Shown here piece after piece: positions 54,166 through 63,678 of a stretch of DNA of 64,000 nucleotides; within the stretch, counting starts at the first letter, position 1, and each line of letters opens with the position of its first letter. Origin of the DNA: Thermoflavifilum sp. GTDB taxonomy: Bacteria; Bacteroidota; Bacteroidia; Chitinophagales; Chitinophagaceae. The stretch spans positions 1 to 64,000 of the forward strand of contig JAIMAQ010000004.1 in the NCBI GenBank assembly GCA_023511875.1. The letters are read 5' to 3'. The notes under the pieces are model-generated. The model had not been told where the DNA came from and searched no databases. It saw nothing but the letters and a program-made list of their open reading frames with translations. Both the position numbers and the translations under genes were made by a program.

Positions 54166-55023
54166 TTATTGAGTGCTGAGCACGTAAGCATCTACGCTAT
54201 TTCCCATGAATGTGGGTACTAGCAATAGATGCATGGAGGGAATATAGCTAATATCGGCTGTATTTTTATGTTGATCACGTGTATCTAAAATTTTTGTTGC
54301 ATGGCCCTTATTGTCCATTACATATACATTGCCTACCCATTGAGAAACGATCAAATCTTGATCATTGATATTCCAGATTCCATCGCCATCTTTCACTTCG
54401 TCAGAGAAAAGCTCAAGCCGATGCGTATTTAAATCATCAGTAAATAATCCATGATGAGTGAGTATCCACAGTTTCCCTTTCCAGACAAATAAGCCGTTGG
54501 CACCTTGCATTTGATCGCCTTCGAGAAATGTGGTCATGCGGCCATTGGCATAACGAAATACTTTGGCCTGACGCGTATCAGACACATACACATTTCCATG
54601 TTCATCGGTTGCTACATCATTTAAGAAGCTAGCACCAGGCACGGTGATACGGTCAATGATTTTTCCCGTGTTGCGGTCGATGATCACCAGTTGATCGATG
54701 TCGGCCACATAGAGTTTATTACCGAAAAAAGCCAGGCCTTTGGGCGCATTCAATCCATCGGTCCAATGAAGTTGATGAATATGCCCATTCATATCGAGAA
54801 GGCTAATGAAGCCATTGCCATCTTTTGCCGTAGCATCGCCGTTGATATTCGATACATAGATGAATTTTTTCTCAGGATCAAACAATGCCGACTCTGGTGT
54901 GCGGATGCCCGCAGAAGCCGACCATTTTAAAGTGAGGTGAAAGCTTGTGTGCTGGGCAAAGCCCTGAAAAAAGGGCACAATGAGCGTGAGTAAGAAAATC
55001 AAAAAGGAGCGCATGGTGATCAT
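54166..55023 (-). CDS. SMP-30/gluconolactonase-like beta-propeller protein, exported
   Basis: The 285-residue protein has a signal peptide ending FAQ and then a repeated beta-propeller pattern. Segments such as TPESALFDPEKKFIYVSN, GLNAPKGLAFFGNKLYVAD, FLNDVATDEHGNVYVSDT and DGIWNINDQDLIVS fit the SMP-30/LRE metal-site positions (the early Glu, a central Asn and a late Asp). It may be a periplasmic lactonase or a binding protein. It stands divergent from the polygalacturonase gene, so a link to pectin or uronate use is plausible. ATGs at 55023 and 55014 are equally possible starts. Confidence 0.8.
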   Translation of the reverse strand: MITMRSFLIFLLTLIVPFFQGFAQHTSFHLTLKWSASAGIRTPESALFDPEKKFIYVSNINGDATAKDGNGFISLLDMNGHIHQLHWTDGLNAPKGLAFFGNKLYVADIDQLVIIDRNTGKIIDRITVPGASFLNDVATDEHGNVYVSDTRQAKVFRYANGRMTTFLEGDQMQGANGLFVWKGKLWILTHHGLFTDDLNTHRLELFSDEVKDGDGIWNINDQDLIVSQWVGNVYVMDNKGHATKILDTRDQHKNTADISYIPSMHLLLVPTFMGNSVDAYVLSTQ

Positions 55024-55201
55024 ATTTAAATCTAAAGAAAAGATAAGGCATTTTTTTGTAATGAAGATGCAATCGTTCCCGGTAACGTTTGCGTAAAAAA
55101 ATATTTCTATTTCGTTGTCTATTCGCTTTGAGCACAGTAGACTTGCACAGGCTTGTGTCTTTAGCTCCAAGCAAGCTGCAAGTAAGAAAAAGAAGATCTA
55201 T

Positions 55202-56860
55202 ATGCATAGGCTGCGTTATAGCATGATTTTGATAATGATAATGACGGTTGTGCATGTTGGTATAAAAGCGCAAGACTTGAGTTGGCCAACGAGTTTAGCT
55301 GCTTACATGCCCGCCCAGCCAAAATTTCCAAAAGATACTTTTGACATCCGTAAATATGGCGCCTTGCCTGATGGGCGTACGATCAACACTCAAGCCATAC
55401 AAGCTGCTATAGATGCTTGCTCGCAAGCAGGCGGCGGAGTAGTACTCGTTCCTGATGGGTTTTGGCTCACGGGTCCCTTGGTGTTGAAGTCGAATGTAAA
55501 CTTGCATTTACGGCATGGGGCGTTGTTGCAGTTTAGTCGCGACTTGCAGCAATATCCTTTGGTGAAATCTAGCTATGAAGGGCTGGTAGCCGTACGTTGC
55601 CAATCGCCTTTATCGGCGCAGAATGCCGAAAACATAGCCATTACTGGTGAGGGAATCATTGATGGCGGTGGCGATGCTTGGCGGATGGTCAAAAAAAGCA
55701 AGCTGTCGCCCGATGAATGGAAACGCTTAGTAGCCAGTGGAGGCGTGCTCGGTGCCGATGGGGAAACGTGGTATCCTTCCGAAAAGTCTTTGCGGGGCGC
55801 ACAAATGCCCGATGCGGGCGTGTGGAAGCCGGGTATGCAAATCAGCGATTTTGAGCCAATTAAAGATTTTTTGCGGCCCAACTTATTGGCATTTACTTCT
55901 TGTAAAAAAATTTTGTTACAAGGGGTGAGCTTTCGTAATTCGCCAGCGTGGTGCCTGCATCCATTGATGTGTACAGATCTCACCGTATCGCATATCAACG
56001 TATATAATCCTGCATATGCACAAAATGGAGATGGAATCGATGTGGAGTCGTGCACTCGAGTGCTCATTGAAAACAGCAGTTTTGCTACAGGAGATGATGG
56101 TATTTGTTTGAAATCGGGGCGAAATGAAGAAGGCAGAAAGCGGGGTATGCCCACACAGTATGTATACATTCGGAATTGCACGGTATATCATGCTCATGGT
56201 GGATTTGTTATTGGCAGTGAGATGTCGGGCGGCGTGCATGATGTAGTTGTTGAGCATTGCACCTTTGTGGGAACCGATAATGGCTTAAGATTTAAAACTA
56301 CTCGAGGGCGTGGCGGTGTCGTGGAAAATATTTTTATAAATGGTGTAGTCATGGAAAATATCGTACACGATGCTATTTTATTTGACATGTATTACATGGC
56401 TACTGCTTCGGCTGTAGAAGTAGGCAAGGTAAAGGCTGAACCAGTGAGTGAAGCCACGCCAGCATTTCGCCGTTTTCTGATTAGAAATGTGGTATGCAAT
56501 GGTGCACAGCGAGGCATATATATTCGGGGTTTACCCGAAATGCCAGTAAGTGAGCTCCAACTAGAAAATATCACCCTCACGAGCCAACAAGGTCTTATCT
56601 GCAGTGATGCGCGAAATTTAAGCTTTATTCATCTTCAGCTATATCCTGTACACACAAGTCCTGTTGTTCGATTGGCTCGGGTGCAACATATTCGTTTCAA
56701 CGGCCTCAGTTATCCAAGTGTTGCCCAGAAATTATTGATTGTGGAAGGAAAAGAAAATGCGCATATTCAATTGACCCATGTGGAGCCATTTCCTTCTAAA
56801 CACATGATCGAGTATGCTGAAGGAGCTATACCAGCCATGGTGAGTTTGAATGAAAAATAG
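55202..56860 (+). CDS. GH28 polygalacturonase-type glycoside hydrolase
   Basis: An exported right-handed beta-helix enzyme of 552 residues acting on galacturonan or rhamnogalacturonan. The signal peptide ends KAQ (residue 24). The GH28 motifs are in order: FDIRKYGALPDG at the N-terminus, NGDGID with D277 and D280, TGDDGICLKSG with D298 and D299, HGG with H332, and RFK with R363 and K365. The ATG at 55202 puts the signal peptide first; the longer frame from 55115 lacks it. It starts the uronate gene cluster. Confidence 0.93.
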   Translation: MHRLRYSMILIMIMTVVHVGIKAQDLSWPTSLAAYMPAQPKFPKDTFDIRKYGALPDGRTINTQAIQAAIDACSQAGGGVVLVPDGFWLTGPLVLKSNVNLHLRHGALLQFSRDLQQYPLVKSSYEGLVAVRCQSPLSAQNAENIAITGEGIIDGGGDAWRMVKKSKLSPDEWKRLVASGGVLGADGETWYPSEKSLRGAQMPDAGVWKPGMQISDFEPIKDFLRPNLLAFTSCKKILLQGVSFRNSPAWCLHPLMCTDLTVSHINVYNPAYAQNGDGIDVESCTRVLIENSSFATGDDGICLKSGRNEEGRKRGMPTQYVYIRNCTVYHAHGGFVIGSEMSGGVHDVVVEHCTFVGTDNGLRFKTTRGRGGVVENIFINGVVMENIVHDAILFDMYYMATASAVEVGKVKAEPVSEATPAFRRFLIRNVVCNGAQRGIYIRGLPEMPVSELQLENITLTSQQGLICSDARNLSFIHLQLYPVHTSPVVRLARVQHIRFNGLSYPSVAQKLLIVEGKENAHIQLTHVEPFPSKHMIEYAEGAIPAMVSLNEK

Positions 56861-56903
56861 TGCATCAATGCCTTGCAATGAATCATATTGGCGAAAGAAT
56901 GGG

Positions 56904-58898
56904 ATGAACATAAAAAGCTTGGTTTATGGGTTAATAGGAATCGGCCTCTGCCTGACCTCGGCCTTGGTGCCGGGGCAGGTGGCAGGCTGGACCTCACAAC
57001 GACATCTCCATCAAACACTAGCCGATACCGCTCTTTGGGAAGCCCAACAATTTGCCAACGCTTCGATTCAACAATCCCATTTTCCAGATAAGTGGGGGTA
57101 TGAAACCGGAGTGGTTTGGCAAGGTATGGCGGCATTATGGCTACTTACTGCTGATGGGCGCTATTTTCAGTATATTCAACATGGGCTCGATCAGTATATC
57201 TCAACCGATGGTACTATTTGTAGCTATCGCCCAGCAGATTTTAAGCTAGACGACCTCAACAATGGACGTGCTCTATTGCTCATGGCCGATGTTACGGGTA
57301 TTGCTCGCTATCGTCTAGCGGCTGCTCGGCTATGGGATCAACTTCAACATCAACCTCGTAATGCATCGGGAGGATTTTGGCATAAACAAATTTATCCTCA
57401 TCAAATGTGGGTAGATGGCTTGTACATGGCCGAGCCATTTTATCTCCAATACATTATGCATCTCAAAGATAGCCAATCAATGTCTCGGCAATTGGCCGAT
57501 ATTGCCCATCAGTTTTTACTGGTGCGCGATCATTTACTTGATACGGCTACAGGATTATATTTCCATGCTTGGGATGCATCTCATCGTGAGCAATGGGCTG
57601 ATCCTCATACGGGGCGTTCGGCGAATATTTGGGGGAGAGGTGATGGATGGCTGGCCATGGCATTGGTAGACGTTTTGGAACATTATCCGCATCATCTTCC
57701 TGCATATGATTCTTTAAAACAAATGTTTTCGCATTTGGCCAAAGCTATCGTACGGGCACAGGATTCTGTATCGGGATGTTGGTATCAGCTCATGGCCAAG
57801 CCGCAATTGCCAGGCAATTATCTCGAATCGTCGGCAACGGCCATGTTTATATACGCATTGGCTAAAGGCATTCGGCTGGGGCTTTTGCCTGAGCTGCCCT
57901 ATCGTGTTGCTGTTGAGCGCGCCTATCGGGGCATGTTGAAACAATTTGTTCGATCTACTCCGCAAGGCCCTGAACTAGGGGGGATTTGCAGTGTGGCTGG
58001 ATTAGGAGGCAAGCCTTATCGGGATGGTAGCGAGGCTTATTATTTGAGTGAAAAAGTGGTGAGCAATGACCCCAAAGGAGTGGGTGCCTTTTTGTTGGCC
58101 AGTGTAGAAATGGCCAAACTGCCTTTATACCAGAAGGGTAAAAATATCACGATAGCATTAGATCATTATTTCAACCGAGAATGGCGTCCCGATCCATTTG
58201 GGGCACCAGGCGCACGGGAGCCTTTTCATTACTTGTGGAGCGATTGGCAAAACAGTGGTTTTTCCTTCTGGGGGCAACAGTTTTTAGATCGTGGGGCTCA
58301 ATTGGTAACGATAGAGCGAGCGCCCACTTCCCAAACTTTGCGGCGGGTACAGGTATATATCATCGTTGATCCTGATACACGGGCGGAAACGTCTAGCCCG
58401 CACTATATCGATCGCACATCGATTCGCCTGATACGGCAATGGGTGCACAATGGAGGCATTCTGCTCCTCATGGCCAACGATTCAGGCAATTGTGAGTTCG
58501 ACCACCTGAATGCGTTGTCGGCCAGCTTTGGAATTCATTTTAATGAGAATAGCCGCAATCATGTGCCCGACCATGATTATCAAGCAGGAGCTTTACATAC
58601 ACCTGCAGATGATATTTTTCCCCTATCGCGGCGCCTATTTATGAAAGAAATTTGTACGCTTGGGGTAAAGCCACCCGCGCGAGCAGAGCTTATCGATCAT
58701 GGCGATATTATCATTGCTCGTGCAAAATATGGACGAGGTTGGGTGCTTGCAGTGGGAGATCCTTGGTTGTACAATGAATATACCGATGGGCGCAAGCTGC
58801 CCAATGATTTTGAAAATGCTCTTGCTGGAGCCGACTTGGCTGATTGGCTATTGACACAAGCGCAGCAGATTTGGCAAACGATAAACAATAGAAACTGA
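56904..58898 (+). CDS. GH105 unsaturated uronyl hydrolase with extra C-terminal domain
   Basis: The first ~390 residues form an alpha/alpha-barrel of the YteR/GH105 type. The motifs are WGYETGVVWQGMAALW, YPHQMWVDGLYMAEPF with the likely catalytic aspartate, and WGRGDGWLAMALVDVL. It removes unsaturated galacturonate from oligosaccharides made by pectate or rhamnogalacturonan lyases. A signal peptide supports export. The remaining ~270 residues (from about YFNREWRPDP) resemble a Rossmann-like amidotransferase-type domain, with VYIIVDPDTRAE, GGILLLMANDSG and YGRGWVLAVGDPW. The total of 664 residues is far longer than usual GH105. The ATG at 56904 is chosen over 56850 for the signal peptide. Confidence 0.87.
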   Translation: MNIKSLVYGLIGIGLCLTSALVPGQVAGWTSQRHLHQTLADTALWEAQQFANASIQQSHFPDKWGYETGVVWQGMAALWLLTADGRYFQYIQHGLDQYISTDGTICSYRPADFKLDDLNNGRALLLMADVTGIARYRLAAARLWDQLQHQPRNASGGFWHKQIYPHQMWVDGLYMAEPFYLQYIMHLKDSQSMSRQLADIAHQFLLVRDHLLDTATGLYFHAWDASHREQWADPHTGRSANIWGRGDGWLAMALVDVLEHYPHHLPAYDSLKQMFSHLAKAIVRAQDSVSGCWYQLMAKPQLPGNYLESSATAMFIYALAKGIRLGLLPELPYRVAVERAYRGMLKQFVRSTPQGPELGGICSVAGLGGKPYRDGSEAYYLSEKVVSNDPKGVGAFLLASVEMAKLPLYQKGKNITIALDHYFNREWRPDPFGAPGAREPFHYLWSDWQNSGFSFWGQQFLDRGAQLVTIERAPTSQTLRRVQVYIIVDPDTRAETSSPHYIDRTSIRLIRQWVHNGGILLLMANDSGNCEFDHLNALSASFGIHFNENSRNHVPDHDYQAGALHTPADDIFPLSRRLFMKEICTLGVKPPARAELIDHGDIIIARAKYGRGWVLAVGDPWLYNEYTDGRKLPNDFENALAGADLADWLLTQAQQIWQTINNRN

Positions 58899-58908
58899 TC
58901 TCATCGAC

Positions 58909-60426
58909 ATGGAATCTTTAAATCGGCACATCTTATCCAGATTATCTCCCCAAACAGATATGGAAATCCCAGATCCAGGGTTGTTAGATTTACCCGAAAC
59001 CGTGTTGCAATTTGGTACGGGGGTGTTGTTGCGTGGGTTGCCCGATTATTTTATAGATAAAGCCAATAAGGCGGGTTTGGCAGCTGGTCGTATCCTGGTG
59101 GTGAAGTCTACTTCTCGGGGCGACACCGATGCTTTCGACAGGCAAGATGGGCTTTATACCCTTTGCGTGCAGGGAATGGAGAATGGCCAGGCTATTGAAA
59201 AATTTCTTATTCAGGCGACCATTAGCCGTGTGCTCTCGGCGCAACATGAATGGCAGGCCATATGCGATGCCGTTAAGCAAAAGCCTATTCGGCTAATCAT
59301 TTCTAATACCACCGAAGTGGGTATTTCTCTTGATGATACCGACGATCCCTTAGCCATGCCACCCCGTAGCTTTCCCGGCAAACTACTTGCTGTGCTACTC
59401 GCCCGTTATCAGTCGTCCAATGCTCATCCTGATCAAGGGTTTGTTATTATCCCTACCGAGCTTATACCCGACAATGGCCAACGATTACAGCAAATTGTTG
59501 TGGAACTGGCTAAGATTCGTCGACTCCCAGCTGAGTTTATCGATTGGATAGAAAAGGCATGTGTGTTTTGTAACTCACTTGTCGATCGTATTGTGCCCGG
59601 CAAGTTACCCGAATCAATCCAGCAAGAAATTGAAGCACGGCTGGGTTATCGAGATGAGCTCATGATTCAAGCCGAGCCATATCGGCTCTGGGCTATAGAA
59701 GCTAGCGATGAGCGAGTGCAACAGGTGATTCACTGGAGTGGGATAGATGAGGGATTGGTATTAGCTGCCGACATTACACGCTTTCGAGAGCTCAAATTGC
59801 GGCTACTCAATGGCACCCATACCTTCTGCTGTGGCTTAGCATATTTTATGGGATTAGATACGGTGACACAGGCCATGCAACATCCCGACATTACCAAATT
59901 TCTTCACCAATTGATTTTTGCGGAAATGATACCCGCTATGATTTCCCCTCAGATCACTCGAGAAATGGCCGAATCTTTTGCCCAGAAAGTGCTGGAGCGT
60001 TTTGCCAATCCTTATTTAAAGCATCATTGGATCGATATCACTGTAGAATACACCGCCAAAATGCGCATGCGCAACGTGCCGCTTTTATTGGCTTATTACC
60101 AACGCATGAATCAGGTGCCCATGGCTATGGCGCTTGGATTTGCAGCCTATCTGCTATTCATGAGAGGAGAAGCTCGTGGTCAACATTATGTGGGGGCATG
60201 GGCGGGCAACACCTATCCCATTCGCGATAGCCAAGCTGCTTATTTTGCTGAGTGTTGGAAAAAATATACTATAGCAGAGCTGGTGAAGCAAGTATTGGGC
60301 AATGTACATTTGTGGCAGACAGATCTCACCCAGCTGCCGGGTTTTACTGAAACGGTAATACAGTATGTAGACCATCTCCAGCAGGGTCGTCTGGAAATCT
60401 GTTTCCACCAAGCTATTGAGGCATAA
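58909..60426 (+). CDS. uxaB: Tagaturonate reductase (altronate oxidoreductase)
   Basis: UxaB reduces D-tagaturonate to D-altronate with NADH in the isomerase pathway for galacturonate. The 505-residue protein belongs to the mannitol dehydrogenase family: N-terminal Rossmann fold LQFGTGVLLRGLPDYF, IISNTTEVGISL, the middle segment FPGKLLAVLLARYQ, and the C-terminal LRLLNGTHTFCCGLAYFMG with the family lysine region replaced by the UxaB pattern KLRLLNGTH. It lies between the GH105 gene (10 bp) and uxaA (18 bp) in one operon. Confidence 0.93.
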   Translation: MESLNRHILSRLSPQTDMEIPDPGLLDLPETVLQFGTGVLLRGLPDYFIDKANKAGLAAGRILVVKSTSRGDTDAFDRQDGLYTLCVQGMENGQAIEKFLIQATISRVLSAQHEWQAICDAVKQKPIRLIISNTTEVGISLDDTDDPLAMPPRSFPGKLLAVLLARYQSSNAHPDQGFVIIPTELIPDNGQRLQQIVVELAKIRRLPAEFIDWIEKACVFCNSLVDRIVPGKLPESIQQEIEARLGYRDELMIQAEPYRLWAIEASDERVQQVIHWSGIDEGLVLAADITRFRELKLRLLNGTHTFCCGLAYFMGLDTVTQAMQHPDITKFLHQLIFAEMIPAMISPQITREMAESFAQKVLERFANPYLKHHWIDITVEYTAKMRMRNVPLLLAYYQRMNQVPMAMALGFAAYLLFMRGEARGQHYVGAWAGNTYPIRDSQAAYFAECWKKYTIAELVKQVLGNVHLWQTDLTQLPGFTETVIQYVDHLQQGRLEICFHQAIEA

Positions 60427-60444
60427 TCTCAAAAAATCTCCTCT

Positions 60445-62112
60445 ATGGAAACAAACACACGAATCGTCATACAGGTACATCCGGCCGATAATGTGTTGGT
60501 AGCTTTGCGAGATTTAGCAGCTGGCCAGCACATCAGCTGGCGTGACAATGAATGGGTCTTGCTTGAGGCTGTTCCTGCGAAACACAAATTCAATATACAA
60601 GCCTTACATGCTGGTGATCCCATCATCATGTACGGAGTGCAAGTAGGAAAAGCCAAGATAGACTTACCACCAGGCAGCAGGCTCTCCCCACAAAATGTGG
60701 CGCATGCCACAGGAGAGGTAAAGCTCAGTACAGGCCCACGAAAAGTATCCTGGCAGGCACCTGATGTTTCGCGCTGGAAAGATCGAGTATTTTATGGATA
60801 TCACCGATCCGATGGGCGAGTGGGTACGGCCAATCATTGGATCGTGGTGCCGCTAGTGTTTTGTGAAAATCGAAATACAGCTGCTTTAAAAGAAGCGATG
60901 CAAGCTGCATGGGGATATCAAAGGCCAAAGATCTATACGCGTTTTGCCCAACAGCTTGCCGAGCTATATCGAACGGGTAAGTCGCTCACCGAAATACTCT
61001 CGGCTCCTTTCGAGGCTCATGTGGCGTATGATCCTGGGCAACGCTTGTTTGCCCATGTCGATGGCATTCAGTTCTTGAGTCATACCGGAGGTTGTGGGGG
61101 TACACGCGATGATGCTCGCACACTTTGTGGCTTACTCGCGGGGTATATCACCCATCCTAATGTGGCTGGGGCTACGGTATTGAGTTTAGGCTGCCAGAAT
61201 GCACAGGTAAGCTTGTTGCAGGAAGAGATTCAGCGTAGGGATCCACATTTCAATAAACCCCTGATTATCTTAGAGCAACAACGTGTAGGGCTGGAAGATC
61301 GGATGTTATCTGAAGCCATCCGCCAGACTTTTGCTGGACTTATTCAAGCCAATGAATGCCGTCGTGAGCCTGCACCTTTAAGCAAGTTATGTATTGGGCT
61401 CGAATGTGGTGGATCTGATGGCTTCTCGGGAATATCTGCCAACCCGGCCATAGGCTATACTTCCGACCTGTTGGTAGCTTTGGGAGGTAGCGTTATCTTA
61501 TCGGAGTTCCCCGAGCTTTGTGGCGTTGAACAAGAATTGTGCGACCGCTGTGTAGAAGAAGAATTAGCGCGCCGTTTTCTGGAGTTGATGCGGGCTTATC
61601 AACGCCGTGCAGAGATGGTAGGGTCGGGATTCGATATGAATCCATCGCCTGGCAATATCCGAGATGGCCTCATCACCGATGCCATGAAATCGGCCGGAGC
61701 AGCTAAGAAAGGAGGCACCTCACCTATCACCGATGTACTCGATTATCCCGAATGGGTTAGAAAGCCAGGACTTAACCTGCTATGCACGCCGGGTAATGAT
61801 GTAGAATCTACGTCGGCTGAAGTGGGAGCTGGAGCCAATGTGGTGTTGTTTACCACGGGGCTGGGTACACCCACAGGCAATCCCATTGCACCCGTCATCA
61901 AGATTTCTAGCAATACAGCTCTCTACCAGCACATGCCAGATATCATAGATGTCAATGCGGGTACCATTATCGACGGAGAAGAAACTATTGAGCAGGCCGG
62001 TGCACGCATTCTCGACGAGGTGATTGCCGTCGCTAGCGGTCAAAAGATACCTGCCGCTGTACGCAATGGCCAGGAAGACTTTATTCCTTGGAAAAGAGGC
62101 GTTTCTCTTTAA
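60445..62112 (+). CDS. uxaA: Altronate dehydratase
   Basis: UxaA dehydrates D-altronate to 2-keto-3-deoxy-D-gluconate. The 555-residue full-length protein combines the small SAF-type N-terminal domain (first ~90 residues) with the large catalytic domain. The latter shows YHRSDGRVGTANHW, SHTGGCGGTRDDA, LSLGCQNAQV, ECGGSDGFSGISANPAIG and the C-terminal SAGAAKKGGTSPI region. The conserved cysteines and histidines agree with an iron-dependent dehydratase. It follows uxaB by 18 bp. Confidence 0.95.
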   Translation: METNTRIVIQVHPADNVLVALRDLAAGQHISWRDNEWVLLEAVPAKHKFNIQALHAGDPIIMYGVQVGKAKIDLPPGSRLSPQNVAHATGEVKLSTGPRKVSWQAPDVSRWKDRVFYGYHRSDGRVGTANHWIVVPLVFCENRNTAALKEAMQAAWGYQRPKIYTRFAQQLAELYRTGKSLTEILSAPFEAHVAYDPGQRLFAHVDGIQFLSHTGGCGGTRDDARTLCGLLAGYITHPNVAGATVLSLGCQNAQVSLLQEEIQRRDPHFNKPLIILEQQRVGLEDRMLSEAIRQTFAGLIQANECRREPAPLSKLCIGLECGGSDGFSGISANPAIGYTSDLLVALGGSVILSEFPELCGVEQELCDRCVEEELARRFLELMRAYQRRAEMVGSGFDMNPSPGNIRDGLITDAMKSAGAAKKGGTSPITDVLDYPEWVRKPGLNLLCTPGNDVESTSAEVGAGANVVLFTTGLGTPTGNPIAPVIKISSNTALYQHMPDIIDVNAGTIIDGEETIEQAGARILDEVIAVASGQKIPAAVRNGQEDFIPWKRGVSL

Positions 62113-62136
62113 CATTTAAATAAAGCATACCCAACT

Positions 62137-63597
62137 ATGAAAAAGTTTTTAGACGAAGATTTTCTCTTACACAGCGAAACGGCTCGTTATCTGTATCATG
62201 AAGTAGCCCAGTACATGCCCATTATCGACTATCATTGCCATTTGCCCGTAGAGCAAATAGCTACAGACCACCAATTTGAAAACCTCACTCAGATATGGCT
62301 ATATGGAGATCATTACAAATGGCGGGCAATGCGCACCCATGGCATCGATGAAAGTTTTTGTACCGGTGATCAACCCGATGAGGCTAAGTTTATGAAATGG
62401 GCTGAAACCGTGCCTTATACCCTGCGAAATCCGCTTTATCATTGGACACATCTGGAACTACAGCGCTATTTTGGGATAACAGAATTGCTCAACCCTTCCT
62501 CTGCGAAACGCATCTATGAGCATTGCAACCATTTGCTCCGTACTCCAGAATATAGTGTGCGCAACCTATTGAGAAAGATGCATGTAGTACTGGTGTGCAC
62601 CACCGATGATCCAATAGATGATCTGCGCTATCATGAGCAATTGAAAAAAGAATTTGAAATCCCAGTATTGCCTGCTTTTCGAGCCGATAAAGCCATGCAA
62701 GTAGCCAATCCCGTAGCCTTCAATGAGTATATCAATCGGCTGGAGGCAGCCGCCAATCAGCATATTGCTTCCTGGAATGATTTTCTTTTTGCCTTACATC
62801 AACGCCACGATTATTTCGCCCAACATGGTTGTAATGTGTCGGATCATGGATTGACATATATCGAAGTTGAAGAGCAGACAAGCTTACAACGGCTACAGTA
62901 TATTTTTGATAAAATTCGAACCGGGCATACCCTCGATGCTGCCGAACAACAAAGCTTTCGAGCTGCTCTGCTGCTGGAGCTAGCTCAATGGGATCATGAA
63001 AAAGGCTGGATACAACAATTTCATTTAGGTGCATTGCGCAATACCAATAGCCGAATGATGAAGCAGTTGGGCCCTGATACGGGTTGGGACTCGATTGGCG
63101 ATTATTCACAAGCAGTTGCGCTGGCTAAATTTTTAGACAAATTAGACCAGCAAAATCGTTTAGCTAAAACCATCTTATACAACCTCAACCCTGCCGATAA
63201 TGAACTGTTTGCCACTATGGTGGGCAATTTTAATGATGGCTCGTTTCCGGGTAAAATTCAATATGGTGCAGCTTGGTGGTTTCTCGATCAAATCGATGGC
63301 ATGACCCGACAAATCAATGCCTTGTCGAACATGAGCCTGATCAGTCATTTCGTGGGCATGGTTACCGATTCACGCAGCTTTTTGTCGTATCCCCGCCATG
63401 AATATTTCCGACGCTTGCTTTGCGATATTTTCGGTAGAGAAATCGAAAGAGGTGAACTGCCCAATGACCGGGAATGGATAGGCAAAATCATTCGGGATAT
63501 CTGCTATTTCAATGCTCGCAATTACTTTAACTGGCAACAAATCACTCCAGAAGAGCATGTTATAGAGGAAGAAAATAGATCGTCGACAAACTTTTAG
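62137..63597 (+). CDS. uxaC: Glucuronate/galacturonate isomerase
   Basis: UxaC isomerises D-galacturonate to D-tagaturonate (and D-glucuronate to D-fructuronate), the first cytoplasmic step of the pathway. The 486-residue amidohydrolase-fold protein shows IIDYHCHLPVEQIA near residue 30, VCTTDDPIDDLRYH, the NTRMMKQLG-like segment NSRMMKQLGPDTGWDS, and late FVGMVTDSRSFLSYPRHEYFRR, all typical of the family. It follows uxaA by 24 bp. Together with uxaA and uxaB it completes the route to 2-keto-3-deoxygluconate. Confidence 0.95.
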   Translation: MKKFLDEDFLLHSETARYLYHEVAQYMPIIDYHCHLPVEQIATDHQFENLTQIWLYGDHYKWRAMRTHGIDESFCTGDQPDEAKFMKWAETVPYTLRNPLYHWTHLELQRYFGITELLNPSSAKRIYEHCNHLLRTPEYSVRNLLRKMHVVLVCTTDDPIDDLRYHEQLKKEFEIPVLPAFRADKAMQVANPVAFNEYINRLEAAANQHIASWNDFLFALHQRHDYFAQHGCNVSDHGLTYIEVEEQTSLQRLQYIFDKIRTGHTLDAAEQQSFRAALLLELAQWDHEKGWIQQFHLGALRNTNSRMMKQLGPDTGWDSIGDYSQAVALAKFLDKLDQQNRLAKTILYNLNPADNELFATMVGNFNDGSFPGKIQYGAAWWFLDQIDGMTRQINALSNMSLISHFVGMVTDSRSFLSYPRHEYFRRLLCDIFGREIERGELPNDREWIGKIIRDICYFNARNYFNWQQITPEEHVIEEENRSSTNF

Positions 63598-63678
63598 AAG
63601 ACATGATGAATTTTTGTAGTACTTTTCGCAATCGGTTGCAAATAGCCATCAGCCAACACTGTATCAAATGTATCTGAC

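Noticed and set aside
55573-56181. Minus-strand 202-codon frame inside the GH28 gene
   Set aside because: It is antisense to a clear polygalacturonase and has no domain. It is a shadow of the codon pattern.
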